In this document: piece after piece, positions 1 through 6,974 of the stretch
Layout of the letters: each line of letters begins with the position of its first letter
Position numbering within the stretch: position 1 is the first letter of the stretch
Origin: Desulfobacterales bacterium
GTDB taxonomy: Bacteria; Desulfobacterota; Desulfobacteria; Desulfobacterales; Desulfosalsimonadaceae
Assembly: GCA_018224315.1 (NCBI GenBank)
Contig: JAGTVF010000132.1
Coordinates: 1 to 18,835 of the forward strand
Direction of reading: 5' to 3'
Length of the DNA stretch: 18,835 nucleotides
Notes under the pieces: generated by a model
What the model saw: only the letters and a program-made list of their open reading frames with translations
What the model was told of the DNA's origin: nothing
Databases searched by the model: none
Made by a program: the position numbers and the translations under genes

Positions 1-2422
1 CCTTATTGTCCCTGTCCCATGAATTGATCCGGGCGGACCGGCTGGTGCGGGTGCCGCCGGCCAGATGCCAGCGCAGGGAGCCGAGCACGGCTGTAAAGTC
101 TTTTTGCCCGCTTGTCTGCGGCGGCGGCGGCGGTTTAATAGCCTCAAAGGCGAATTTGTGGCCATTTCCGGAAAAAGGCGTGTCTGCTTCCGCTTTTTGG
201 ATCCATTCCTGGCGGTGGTTGCCGATGGCCCCATACATGGGCACGTTTTTTCTGATTTCCTGGCGGATTTTTTCAATGGTGGTGTATTGTTCCGGGTACC
301 CCATGTTCTGGGCCAGAAGCCCAAGAATCCGCCAGTCGGCAAGGGCTTGTCCGGGCGGGGCCGCAGCCTGGGAAAAGGACTGGATCCGGCCTTCCATGTT
401 GGTAAAGGATCCGGCTTTCTCGGCAAAGGCAGTGCCCGGCAAGACCACGTGGGCAAGCCGGGTGGTGCGGTTTTCAAAAATGTCCTGGATTGCTATAAAT
501 TCAAGCTTTTTCAAAGCATTGGCCACGCGCTCCGGGTCGGGCAGGGTGCGCACCAGGTTCTCGCCCATGATGTAGAGCCCCTTTAAATGGCCGGATTCCG
601 CGGCTTCGACAATGCCGCAAAGATCCAGTCCCGGATCCGGGGAAAGCTTGGTGTTCCAGAGCCGCTCCAGGTGTTTTCTGGCAGCCGGATCGGAAAGGAG
701 GTGTCGGCCGGGCAGCAGGTCCGGGGCCATTCCCATGTCCATGGCGCCGATGGTGTTGTTTTCCGGGGCCGGGATGAAAATTCCGGCATTGGCGGCGCCG
801 ATGCTGCCGGTGCCAAGGGCCAGGTCAAAGGCGGCATCAGCGATCTGTTTGCCGTGGGCCTGCTCCATTACATCCGCGCCGATCACAAGGCCGATTTTGC
901 GGCCGGAAAGCATTTCAGCAGCCCGTGTTATTTCCCTTTCCTCTGCGGGGGACAGGGGCTGGTCTGCCAGAAGTGATGCAAAGGCGGTTTTGCACTCCTC
1001 CCAGCCGCTGGTGAATTGGCTTATAAAATGGGTGTCTGTTCCCCCGAGTTCGGTCATTTTGACGGCAAGGGCCCCTATGAGCGCCGGGATGCGTGCGTTT
1101 GGCTCCATTCCGGATTCCGGACGGAGACGCGCTCCGGCAAATCCGGCAAGGCGGGTTTTGCGGGCATCGATTGTCACCAGGGGCGTGCCGGCCCGGGCGG
1201 CCCGCTTGACGTGATATCCGGCAACCGGCACGCTGTTGTCCGGGTCAAAGCATACAGTTACAATGGCCTCTGCTTTTTCCAGTCCGGCCAGGGGCATGGT
1301 GCGGGCTATGCCCATGGTTTTTTCCTCCATGCGGCGCAGCAGGGCCTGACCGTTGATTGTGCCGGTGCTGGTGACGTTGTTGGTGCCAAACATGACCCGG
1401 GCGATTTTCTGGAAAAGATAATTTTCCTCGGTGCTGCACTTGGGCGATCCGATAAAGGCAATGCTGCCGGGTCCATGTGTGCGCTTAATTTCCGCCAGGG
1501 ATTCTGCGGCCAGGGAAACCGCCTTGTTCCATTCCGCCGGTTCAAATGTTTCATCATCGTTTGCGTCCCGGGTCCGGATCAAGGGCTGGTGCAGGCGGCC
1601 GGCATTGTTTAAAAAGTCATTTGCAAAATGGCCGCGCACGCAAAGGGTGGAGCCGTTGACGCTGCCACTGAGTTTCAATGGGTTGACCTCCACCACCCGG
1701 CCTCCGGAAGTGCCCATGGCCAGGCTGCAGCCCGCACCGCAGAAACCGCAGATGGAATCCTTTTGTTTTTCCGGAGTGCCCACATGGCCCGTGTGCTTTG
1801 CAGAAAGAGCTCCTGTGGGACACATGGACACGCAGGTGCCGCAAAAAGTGCAGGTGGAGTCTTCAAGGGGCATTGCCATGAGGGTGGCCGGCCGGGATGA
1901 AAAGCCCCGGTCATTGTAATCAATGGCTCCTGTGGCCACCAGTTCGTGGTCGGCGCGGATGCATTTGCCGCATAAAATGCACTTGCTCAGGTCGCGCACG
2001 ATAAAGGGGTTTAGCTCTTCATAGGGCTTGTAATTGGGCATGGGATATAGCCGGGTTTCGGCAATGCCGAGGCGTGCGGCCAGTGCCCGCAGCTCGCAGC
2101 GGTTGCCCTTGGAACAGACAATGCAGGATTCCGGATGCTCGGCCATCATCAGGCGTACGATGTTTTTCCGGTGGTTGATGATTCGCTCGGTATCGGTGAG
2201 CACGGCCATGTCCTTTGCCGCCGGGGTGACGCAGGCGGCCATGAGACGGCCGGATTTTTCATCTTCCACCAGGCACATGCGGCAGGCGCCGTAGGGCTTT
2301 AAATCCGGGTGATGACACAGGGTGGGGATAAAGATCTTGTTTTTTTCCGCAACAGAAAGAAGGGTGTCGCCTGTGCGGCAGGTTACCTTTTTTCCGTTGA
2401 TGGTCAGGGCAATTGATTCCAC
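1..2422 (-). CDS. NuoG/FdhA-like molybdopterin oxidoreductase, 3' end outside window
   Basis: About 807 residues are visible; the C-terminus lies beyond the left edge. The start is GTG at 2422, with AAAAGGAG (2437-2430) seven bases upstream. Domains in order: a [2Fe-2S] ferredoxin (C36, C47, C50, C64); a NuoG-type His-Cys cluster (H96, C100, C103, C109); a two-cluster ferredoxin (C148, C151, C154, then C191, C194, C197, C201); the [4Fe-4S] motif of molybdopterin oxidoreductases (C225, C228, C232, C261); the catalytic fold with a typical DMGMAPDLLPG segment; then a five-proline linker and the start of the C-terminal cofactor-binding domain. Two residues are odd. D158 stands where a ferredoxin cysteine is expected. 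The segment after FGTNNV, where formate dehydrogenases carry VUHG or VCHG, reads TSTGTINGQA and has no Cys or Sec. Formate oxidation is therefore doubtful, and an electron-transfer role with MetF or an NADH-oxidising module is more likely. It lies 84 bp downstream of metF in the same direction. Confidence 0.85.
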   Translation of the reverse strand, partial: MESIALTINGKKVTCRTGDTLLSVAEKNKIFIPTLCHHPDLKPYGACRMCLVEDEKSGRLMAACVTPAAKDMAVLTDTERIINHRKNIVRLMMAEHPESCIVCSKGNRCELRALAARLGIAETRLYPMPNYKPYEELNPFIVRDLSKCILCGKCIRADHELVATGAIDYNDRGFSSRPATLMAMPLEDSTCTFCGTCVSMCPTGALSAKHTGHVGTPEKQKDSICGFCGAGCSLAMGTSGGRVVEVNPLKLSGSVNGSTLCVRGHFANDFLNNAGRLHQPLIRTRDANDDETFEPAEWNKAVSLAAESLAEIKRTHGPGSIAFIGSPKCSTEENYLFQKIARVMFGTNNVTSTGTINGQALLRRMEEKTMGIARTMPLAGLEKAEAIVTVCFDPDNSVPVAGYHVKRAARAGTPLVTIDARKTRLAGFAGARLRPESGMEPNARIPALIGALAVKMTELGGTDTHFISQFTSGWEECKTAFASLLADQPLSPAEEREITRAAEMLSGRKIGLVIGADVMEQAHGKQIADAAFDLALGTGSIGAANAGIFIPAPENNTIGAMDMGMAPDLLPGRHLLSDPAARKHLERLWNTKLSPDPGLDLCGIVEAAESGHLKGLYIMGENLVRTLPDPERVANALKKLEFIAIQDIFENRTTRLAHVVLPGTAFAEKAGSFTNMEGRIQSFSQAAAPPGQALADWRILGLLAQNMGYPEQYTTIEKIRQEIRKNVPMYGAIGNHRQEWIQKAEADTPFSGNGHKFAFEAIKPPPPPQTSGQKDFTAVLGSLRWHLAGGTRTSRSARINSWDRDNK

Positions 2423-2429
2423 GGGGCGG

Positions 2430-2437
2430 CTCCTTTT
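2430..2437 (-). promoter_or_regulatory. Ribosome binding site fixing a GTG start
   Basis: AAAAGGAG on the minus strand, seven bases before the GTG at 2422. It decides the start of the molybdopterin protein, which has no ATG close by. The [2Fe-2S] domain begins immediately after this start, as in the family. Confidence 0.7.
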
Positions 2438-2506
2438 GGCTTCTGATGTTTTGAAAGGGCCGTTGAAAAAGCATTGTGCCGGATTTACGCGCGGGCTGGC
2501 AACGCC

Positions 2507-3382
2507 TTACCGAAGCTTGGCGGCATCCAGGTAATGCCGGAGTTTGTCCTCGCCTCCGATGGTAATAATATGGATGCCGTCGCACAGATCCTTGAGACCC
2601 TTGACAGTATCGGCAAACAGTTCAATGCTGGCTTTGTCCTTGTCTGTGGCCTTGGCCAGCTTCTGGATGGCCCAGTCAGGAACCAGGCCGGATTTGAGAT
2701 GCCGGTTTAAAAACCGGGCCATTCCGGCAGTCCGCAAAATCAGCACCTCTGCAATCACAGGCACGCCGAACGTGTTGGTGCGCGACAGGAACTTGTCAAA
2801 CTTCTCCACATCAAATACAGGGGTGGTGAGAAAATAGCCCGTCCCCATCTTTGTCATCGCCTCCATTTCCTTTAACTCCAGGTCGGGCACGTTTTTGCCC
2901 CAGGAGGCTTCCACCCCGGAGCCAAGGCAGAAATTGGGCTGCACCTCGATCTCCTGGCCGTCAACACTTCGGCCTTCTTTGAAGTGTTCGAGCACGGATT
3001 GGAGTTTTCCGGCATCCACGTGGAAAAACATCATTTCCTGGAGGCTGTCGCCGGTGATCCGGTAGTCCTCGGTGAACACCAAAAGGTTTTCAATGCCGGC
3101 GTGATGGGCCGATATCAGGTCCTTTTCAAGCTGAATCCGGTTTTTGTCCCGGGTGGTGGTCTGGTAGATGGATTCAAAGCGGTTTTCCTTGAGGGTCTGG
3201 CAGGTTTTGATGGTATCTCCCACAATTCCCTGGAATTCTACTTCAGAAAGGGACACCCCGTCGACCCGACCCCGGATGAGGTTTAAGCTTTTGACCAGAT
3301 CCTCGGATTCCTGTTCAATGGGAGCCTGAATTTCGGTGGTGACGGAAAATTGTTTTTTTTCAAGGGCTTGTTTTAATTTCAT
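2507..3382 (-). CDS. metF: Methylenetetrahydrofolate reductase family protein (MetF)
   Basis: 291 residues, the usual size for a single-domain MetF TIM barrel. In the family the enzyme binds FAD and interconverts methylene- and methyl-tetrahydrofolate, the last step of the methyl branch of the Wood-Ljungdahl pathway in anaerobes. Visible marks are an early TTEIQAP strand with the conserved Glu, a TTRDKNR segment (family TxRDxN), LLVFTEDYRITGD (family LLxLxGD) and GYFLTTPVFDVEKF (family QPVFD). The ATG start has AAGGAGG (3394-3388) five bases upstream. It lies between an HTH-receiver regulator (45 bp upstream) and a NuoG/FdhA-like protein (84 bp downstream), all on one strand, so an operon is likely. 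In acetogens and sulfate reducers MetF often works with separate Fe-S or molybdopterin-like electron-transfer partners instead of NADH directly. That this holds here is inference. Confidence 0.88.
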   Translation of the reverse strand: MKLKQALEKKQFSVTTEIQAPIEQESEDLVKSLNLIRGRVDGVSLSEVEFQGIVGDTIKTCQTLKENRFESIYQTTTRDKNRIQLEKDLISAHHAGIENLLVFTEDYRITGDSLQEMMFFHVDAGKLQSVLEHFKEGRSVDGQEIEVQPNFCLGSGVEASWGKNVPDLELKEMEAMTKMGTGYFLTTPVFDVEKFDKFLSRTNTFGVPVIAEVLILRTAGMARFLNRHLKSGLVPDWAIQKLAKATDKDKASIELFADTVKGLKDLCDGIHIITIGGEDKLRHYLDAAKLR

Positions 3383-3427
3383 GAATGCCTCCTTGAAATT
3401 AAGGGTTCTGGCGGCAGGACGCCGGAT

Positions 3428-4000
3428 TTATGCAGGGCCCAGCAGCCGCGCCACTTCCTCCTTGAGCTGGGAAAGGGGAAGGGGCTTTGAAAAGCAGGCA
3501 TCCGCACCATATTCTTTCATCTGCTGGAATTTTTCCTCATCCAGGTAAGCCGACAGCACAATGATTTTGGTGTCACTGGTTTCCCTGCTGCTTTTGATTT
3601 TCTGGCAGACGTCATAGCCCTTGATATCTGGCATCATGATGTCGAGAATCAGCATGTGGGGCTTAAAGTGATTGACCTGTAGGCCGGCTTCAAAGCCGTC
3701 TGCCGCGGATATGACCTCGTAGTCGTGCTCGTCTTCTTCAAGGGACTGGACAATGCTTTCAACAATGATGGGGTCATCGTCGACCACCAGGATCCGCCTG
3801 CGGTCGTCTTCCGCCACGGTTTCCGGAATGGGAATGCCCTGCTTGCGCATGAACTCTTCCAGGTCTTTGCGGTTGATGCGGCGGTGGCCGCCGGGGGTGC
3901 GGTAGGCTTTTATGTGTCCGGCATCAATCCAGTTGATGATGGTTTTGGGAGAGACGTTGCAGTGCTTGCTGGCTTTAAATACGGTGAAAACTTCGTCCAT
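3428..4000 (-). CDS. HTH (MerR/excisionase-type) plus receiver-domain regulator
   Basis: 190 residues. Residues 1-55 are an excisionase/MerR-like winged HTH with the hallmark TPGGHRRI at 35-42. Residues about 68-187 form a CheY-like receiver with acidic residues at 74-76, phospho-acceptor D120, S150 and K172. The order is inverted relative to OmpR or NarL regulators, where the receiver comes first. The start ATG at 4000 follows a strong GGGAGGAGG, and a good sigma70-type promoter lies 47-75 bases upstream. It is the first gene of the probable metF operon, so it may be an autoregulator or a regulator of one-carbon metabolism. No partner kinase is adjacent. Domain assignment is firm; the target genes are unknown. 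Confidence 0.88.
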   Translation of the reverse strand: MDEVFTVFKASKHCNVSPKTIINWIDAGHIKAYRTPGGHRRINRKDLEEFMRKQGIPIPETVAEDDRRRILVVDDDPIIVESIVQSLEEDEHDYEVISAADGFEAGLQVNHFKPHMLILDIMMPDIKGYDVCQKIKSSRETSDTKIIVLSAYLDEEKFQQMKEYGADACFSKPLPLSQLKEEVARLLGPA

Positions 4001-4046
4001 GGCGGGCCTCCTCCCTTGCGAAAAAAAGGTTGACTTTTTAAGTTTT

Positions 4047-4075
4047 ATATTAATTATAGATTTTTAAGCTGTCAA
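4047..4075 (-). promoter_or_regulatory. Sigma70-like promoter of the regulator-metF operon
   Basis: On the minus strand a perfect TTGACA (-35, 4075-4070) is followed after 17 bases by TAATAT (-10, 4052-4047). Transcription would start near 4040, giving a leader of about 40 bases before the ATG at 4000. This is the best-matching promoter seen in the window. Confidence 0.65.
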
Positions 4076-4171
4076 GAAAAAAATGAATTTTTTTAAAAAA
4101 ATTATAACTACTTTATTTAATTGTATTATTATTTATGCTAAAGTGTAAAGAATTTAATTTTTTAAACTTTT

Positions 4172-4193
4172 TATAATTATTATAATTATTATA
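4172..4193 (+). repeat. Tandem 9-bp TATAATTAT repeat (about 2.4 copies)
   Basis: TATAATTAT occurs at 4172-4180 and 4181-4189 and begins a third time. Each unit contains a perfect TATAAT hexamer on the plus strand, so this could hold stacked -10 elements for the rightward gene. No convincing -35 is seen 17 bases upstream of either copy, and the AT bias alone makes such hexamers likely. Confidence 0.5.
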
Positions 4194-4225
4194 GTTTTTA
4201 ATTTCAACGTGTTTTTTTATTTCTT

Positions 4226-4241
4226 ATGAACCGCGGTTCAT
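4226..4241. promoter_or_regulatory. Perfect 16-bp palindrome, candidate operator
   Basis: ATGAACCGCGGTTCAT is an exact inverted repeat with no spacer. It marks the junction of the AT-rich island and the leader of the oxidoreductase gene. A weak promoter-like pair TTTCAA (4202-4207), 17 bases, TATGAA (4225-4230) would place it across the -10 element, a normal operator position. The binding protein is unknown; the divergent HTH-receiver regulator is one candidate. Confidence 0.5.
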
Positions 4242-4351
4242 TGCGGCTTCAGGGCCCGGCGTTTGCAACAATGCCGGGAAATGGTAATAATGGTCTCAGG
4301 CGGCTGGATAAAAGGGATTTTGGATCAAGAAGCCATCAAAGGAGGTGCACG

Positions 4352-5740
4352 GTGAAATCATATGACGTGGTTGTGGTGGGATCAGGCACCGGGGGGCAGA
4401 CGGCTGCCTATACCCTGCGCGAACACGGACTTTCTGTTGCCGTGGTGGAAAACAGCCCTACGCCCGGCGGAATTTGTGCTTTGGCCGGCTGCCAGGCCAA
4501 AAAATGGTATTACGAGGCAGCCGAAACAATGGATCGGGCTCGTCATCTGGTTTCCAAAGGGGTTGTCCGTCCCCCGGAGATGGACTGGAAAGCGGTTCGG
4601 GATGCCAAACGCGCCTTTACCGGCGCTGTTCCCGGCGCCACCCGAAAAGGTTTTCAGGCTGCAGGAATCGATTTTATAGAGGGCTCTGCGGCATTTTCGG
4701 ATCCGGATACCCTGATGGTTGACGGCCAGACTTTAAAATCAGAATTCATTGTTCTGGCAACCGGTGCCCGTCCCGCACCCCTGCCTTTTGAAGGTGCCCA
4801 ATACCTGGTGAGCAGCAGTCAGTTTCTGGAACTGGATGGCGTTCCTCCCAAAATCGCCTTTGTGGGCGGCGGGTTTATCTCGTTTGAGTTTGCCCATTTT
4901 GCCGCACGCCTGGGTCCGGCCCAACAGATTCATATTTTTGAAGCCGGCCCGCGTCCTCTGGCCCCATTTGACGGGGAAATGGTGGCCCATCTCATGGCTG
5001 CTTCCCGGAAAGAAGGCATTGATATCCATACGGATACTGAGATAACCGGAATTGAAAAGACAAACAGCGGCTACGTGGTCAAAACCCCGGGCAAAAAGGA
5101 TTTTCACGTCGACATGGTGGTGCACGGCGCTGGTCGGACGCCTGCTATCGCGAATCTGGGCCTGGAAAAGGCATCTGTGGATTTTACCCGCCGCGGCATT
5201 GTGGTGGACGGGAACATGCGCACCGCCAATGCCCGGGTTTTTGCCGTGGGCGACTGTGCAGACACGGTTCAACTGGCCCGGGTCGCGGACTATGAGGCCT
5301 GTGTAGCGGCCAAAAACATCCTGGCTCAGTTTCGCGGCGGGCAGGCTGCTGTCATGGATTATCGCGCCGTGCCTTCGGTTTTGTTTACCCTGCCCATGTA
5401 CGCCATGGTCGGGGCCACTGAAGAGTCTCTGAAATCAAGCGGGGTCCGGTATTCCGGGAAAATGGCCACGAATCTGTCCTGGCCCACCTACCGGCGTACC
5501 GGAATGCAGCATGCCGCCTACAAGGTGCTGGTGGATCACAACAACCGGATTGCCGGCGCCCATATTATTTCTGATAACGCCGCCGGCCTGATCAATATTT
5601 TCAAACAGGCCATGATTCACAACCAGGATGCCGGTCAGCTGTACTGGGAGCATGTCATGACCCCGTATCCCAGCCGGGAAAGCGATATCACCTACATGCT
5701 AAAGCCGTTTATCAAAGACGATCCCCTGGCCGGGCTTTAG
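4352..5740 (+). CDS. Class I pyridine nucleotide-disulfide oxidoreductase (FAD/NAD)
   Basis: 462 residues from a GTG start preceded by AAAGGAGG (4338-4345) six bases upstream; an in-frame ATG at 4226 has no such site. The fold is that of dihydrolipoamide dehydrogenase, glutathione reductase and mercuric reductase. An FAD-binding GSGTGG lies at residues 10-15, a redox-active pair at C42 and C47 (GGICALAGC), an NAD(P)-binding VGGGF near 170, and the FAD motif VGDCAD near 330. A C-terminal dimerisation domain follows. The dimer-interface His-Pro-Thr motif that normally completes the active site reads Y439-P-S-R-E, so the catalytic His is replaced by Tyr. Its disulfide substrate cannot be told from sequence. 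It stands alone and overlaps the convergent cyclase gene by 29 bp. Confidence 0.85.
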   Translation: MKSYDVVVVGSGTGGQTAAYTLREHGLSVAVVENSPTPGGICALAGCQAKKWYYEAAETMDRARHLVSKGVVRPPEMDWKAVRDAKRAFTGAVPGATRKGFQAAGIDFIEGSAAFSDPDTLMVDGQTLKSEFIVLATGARPAPLPFEGAQYLVSSSQFLELDGVPPKIAFVGGGFISFEFAHFAARLGPAQQIHIFEAGPRPLAPFDGEMVAHLMAASRKEGIDIHTDTEITGIEKTNSGYVVKTPGKKDFHVDMVVHGAGRTPAIANLGLEKASVDFTRRGIVVDGNMRTANARVFAVGDCADTVQLARVADYEACVAAKNILAQFRGGQAAVMDYRAVPSVLFTLPMYAMVGATEESLKSSGVRYSGKMATNLSWPTYRRTGMQHAAYKVLVDHNNRIAGAHIISDNAAGLINIFKQAMIHNQDAGQLYWEHVMTPYPSRESDITYMLKPFIKDDPLAGL

Positions 5741-6875
5741 GCCGGGGGTGGCCGTATTCTTCCCTGTGTAGGGGATGAAATACCACCCGGTTGCGGCCTT
5801 CATTTTTGGCCCGGTAAAGGGCGTCATCGGCTTTTTTCAAAAATTCTTCCTTTTGGTCATTTTTGCCGGGCCGGCAGTATGCCGCACCAAGGCTGATGGT
5901 GATCTGCAGTTGGCTGTTTTGGTAGGAGATCCGCATTGTTTCGATTTTTTCCCGGATGGTTTCGGCAAGCTGCAGGGTCTCTTTCGGACCCATGTTGAAG
6001 GCCAGTACCACAAATTCCTCACCGCCGTATCGGGCGATCAAATCAGTTTCCCGCTTTAGTATGGTTTGCAGAAGCCGGGCGGTTTTGCAAAGAAAGGCGT
6101 CTCCGGCCTGGTGGCCGTAAATGTCGTTGATTTGCTTGAAATGATCAATGTCGCCGATGATAAGAGATAGCGAGGCCTTGCCCCGTATCGCGGTTTTCCA
6201 TTGCCGGGCAAAAATTTCCTCAAAATAGCGGCGGTTATACAGGCCGGTCAATCCGTCGGTTCTGGAAAGTTTTCGGATTTCCTTGGTTTTTTGTTTCAGC
6301 AGGTGTTCGTTTTCAAGGGCGTCCCAGTATTCCCTGTTTCCCCTGTAAGCGATGATGGGCAGGTATATGCCGTAGAGCAGAAACAAAAAGGCAAGCAAGA
6401 GATTGGATCCGGTCACCAGGATTACGGCAATGCCCGGTACCAGCATCAACAGTGTGTATAGCACGGAAACCGGCCAGGCCGGGAAAAAGGCCACCGCCCC
6501 ACCCGCGGTCAGCCCGGCATGGCTGGTGAGCATGGCCATCTGGGAGGCGGTTTCTTCGGGATGGGCCATAAAATAAGCAAATCCTGTCCCCCAGATCAGA
6601 GCGGTGGCATAAACACTGGCAAAAAAGGCGTAATAATTAAAGCGCCGGCTCAGCTGATAAAGGGTGCGGAACAGGTAGAACTGGGTGATGCGGAATACAG
6701 CCACAACGGTGATTGCAGAGGCGAAAATGACTGAAAACGTGGTATGCCGCTGGTAAAAACCGTTGAAATAAAGCACCACGGCCGTGATGACCAGATAAAA
6801 ATACATGCCCGGGGTTGCCCGGCTTTCAAGGTCTTCGAGTACCCGCCGGTTGATTCTGTATTTTTGAAACGCCAT
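5712..6875 (-). CDS. Membrane-bound diguanylate cyclase (GGDEF)
   Basis: 387 residues from ATG at 6875; an in-frame TTG twelve codons upstream is less likely. The N-terminal half (about residues 22-177) contains some six hydrophobic segments with no recognised sensor fold. A short coiled-coil-like linker (185-205) leads to a GGDEF domain: RTDGLTGLYNRR at 205-216, a metal-binding GDIDHFKQIND at 241-251, and the catalytic GGEEF at 284-288. An RETD inhibitory site at 275-278, exactly five residues before GGEEF, implies product feedback by cyclic di-GMP. All catalytic residues are present, so it should make cyclic di-GMP from GTP. It is convergent with, and overlaps by 29 bp, the oxidoreductase gene, and lies 99 bp downstream of the thioesterase gene on the same strand. 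Confidence 0.9.
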   Translation of the reverse strand: MAFQKYRINRRVLEDLESRATPGMYFYLVITAVVLYFNGFYQRHTTFSVIFASAITVVAVFRITQFYLFRTLYQLSRRFNYYAFFASVYATALIWGTGFAYFMAHPEETASQMAMLTSHAGLTAGGAVAFFPAWPVSVLYTLLMLVPGIAVILVTGSNLLLAFLFLLYGIYLPIIAYRGNREYWDALENEHLLKQKTKEIRKLSRTDGLTGLYNRRYFEEIFARQWKTAIRGKASLSLIIGDIDHFKQINDIYGHQAGDAFLCKTARLLQTILKRETDLIARYGGEEFVVLAFNMGPKETLQLAETIREKIETMRISYQNSQLQITISLGAAYCRPGKNDQKEEFLKKADDALYRAKNEGRNRVVFHPLHREEYGHPRPKARPGDRL

Positions 6876-6948
6876 GCGTCCTATATAAAACAGTCGGCCC
6901 GGCCAACGCAATCGGAAAACCCGGAATACAGGGAAAAGTTTGCCGGGG

Positions 6949-6965
6949 CAGGCATGGAATGCCTG
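6949..6965 (-). terminator. Hairpin between thioesterase and cyclase genes
   Basis: Perfect 7-bp stem CAGGCAT/ATGCCTG with a 3-base loop, flanked by CCGG on both sides that can extend the pairing. It lies about ten bases beyond the stop of the thioesterase gene. No clear U-tract follows, so it may be a weak terminator or an mRNA-stabilising hairpin. Confidence 0.4.
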
Positions 6966-6974
6966 TTTCCGGGT

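Larger units (their letters stand above)
4001..4351. other. AT-rich divergent intergenic control region
   Basis: A 351-bp stretch without a gene. From about 4020 to 4225 it is almost entirely A and T, in sharp contrast to the surrounding genes. It holds the promoter of the minus-strand operon, long A/T tracts, a 9-bp tandem repeat (4172-4193) and, at its right end, a 16-bp palindrome (4226-4241). The section 4242-4337 has normal composition; an in-frame ATG at 4226 lies there but has no ribosome binding site, so it is treated as leader. Such A/T tracts favour curved DNA and binding by nucleoid proteins, which is inference. Confidence 0.7.

Noticed and set aside
118..133. Run of GCG/CGG triplets as a microsatellite
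   Set aside because: It encodes the five-proline linker of the molybdopterin protein and is too short to call a repeat locus.
65..1612. Several open frames on the plus strand at the left end
   Set aside because: The minus-strand frame shows all Fe-S and molybdopterin motifs without interruption; the plus frames have no known domain.
4226..4351. 42 extra codons before the oxidoreductase
   Set aside because: There is no ribosome binding site before the ATG at 4226, the extra part has no similarity to the family, and the GTG at 4352 has a perfect one.
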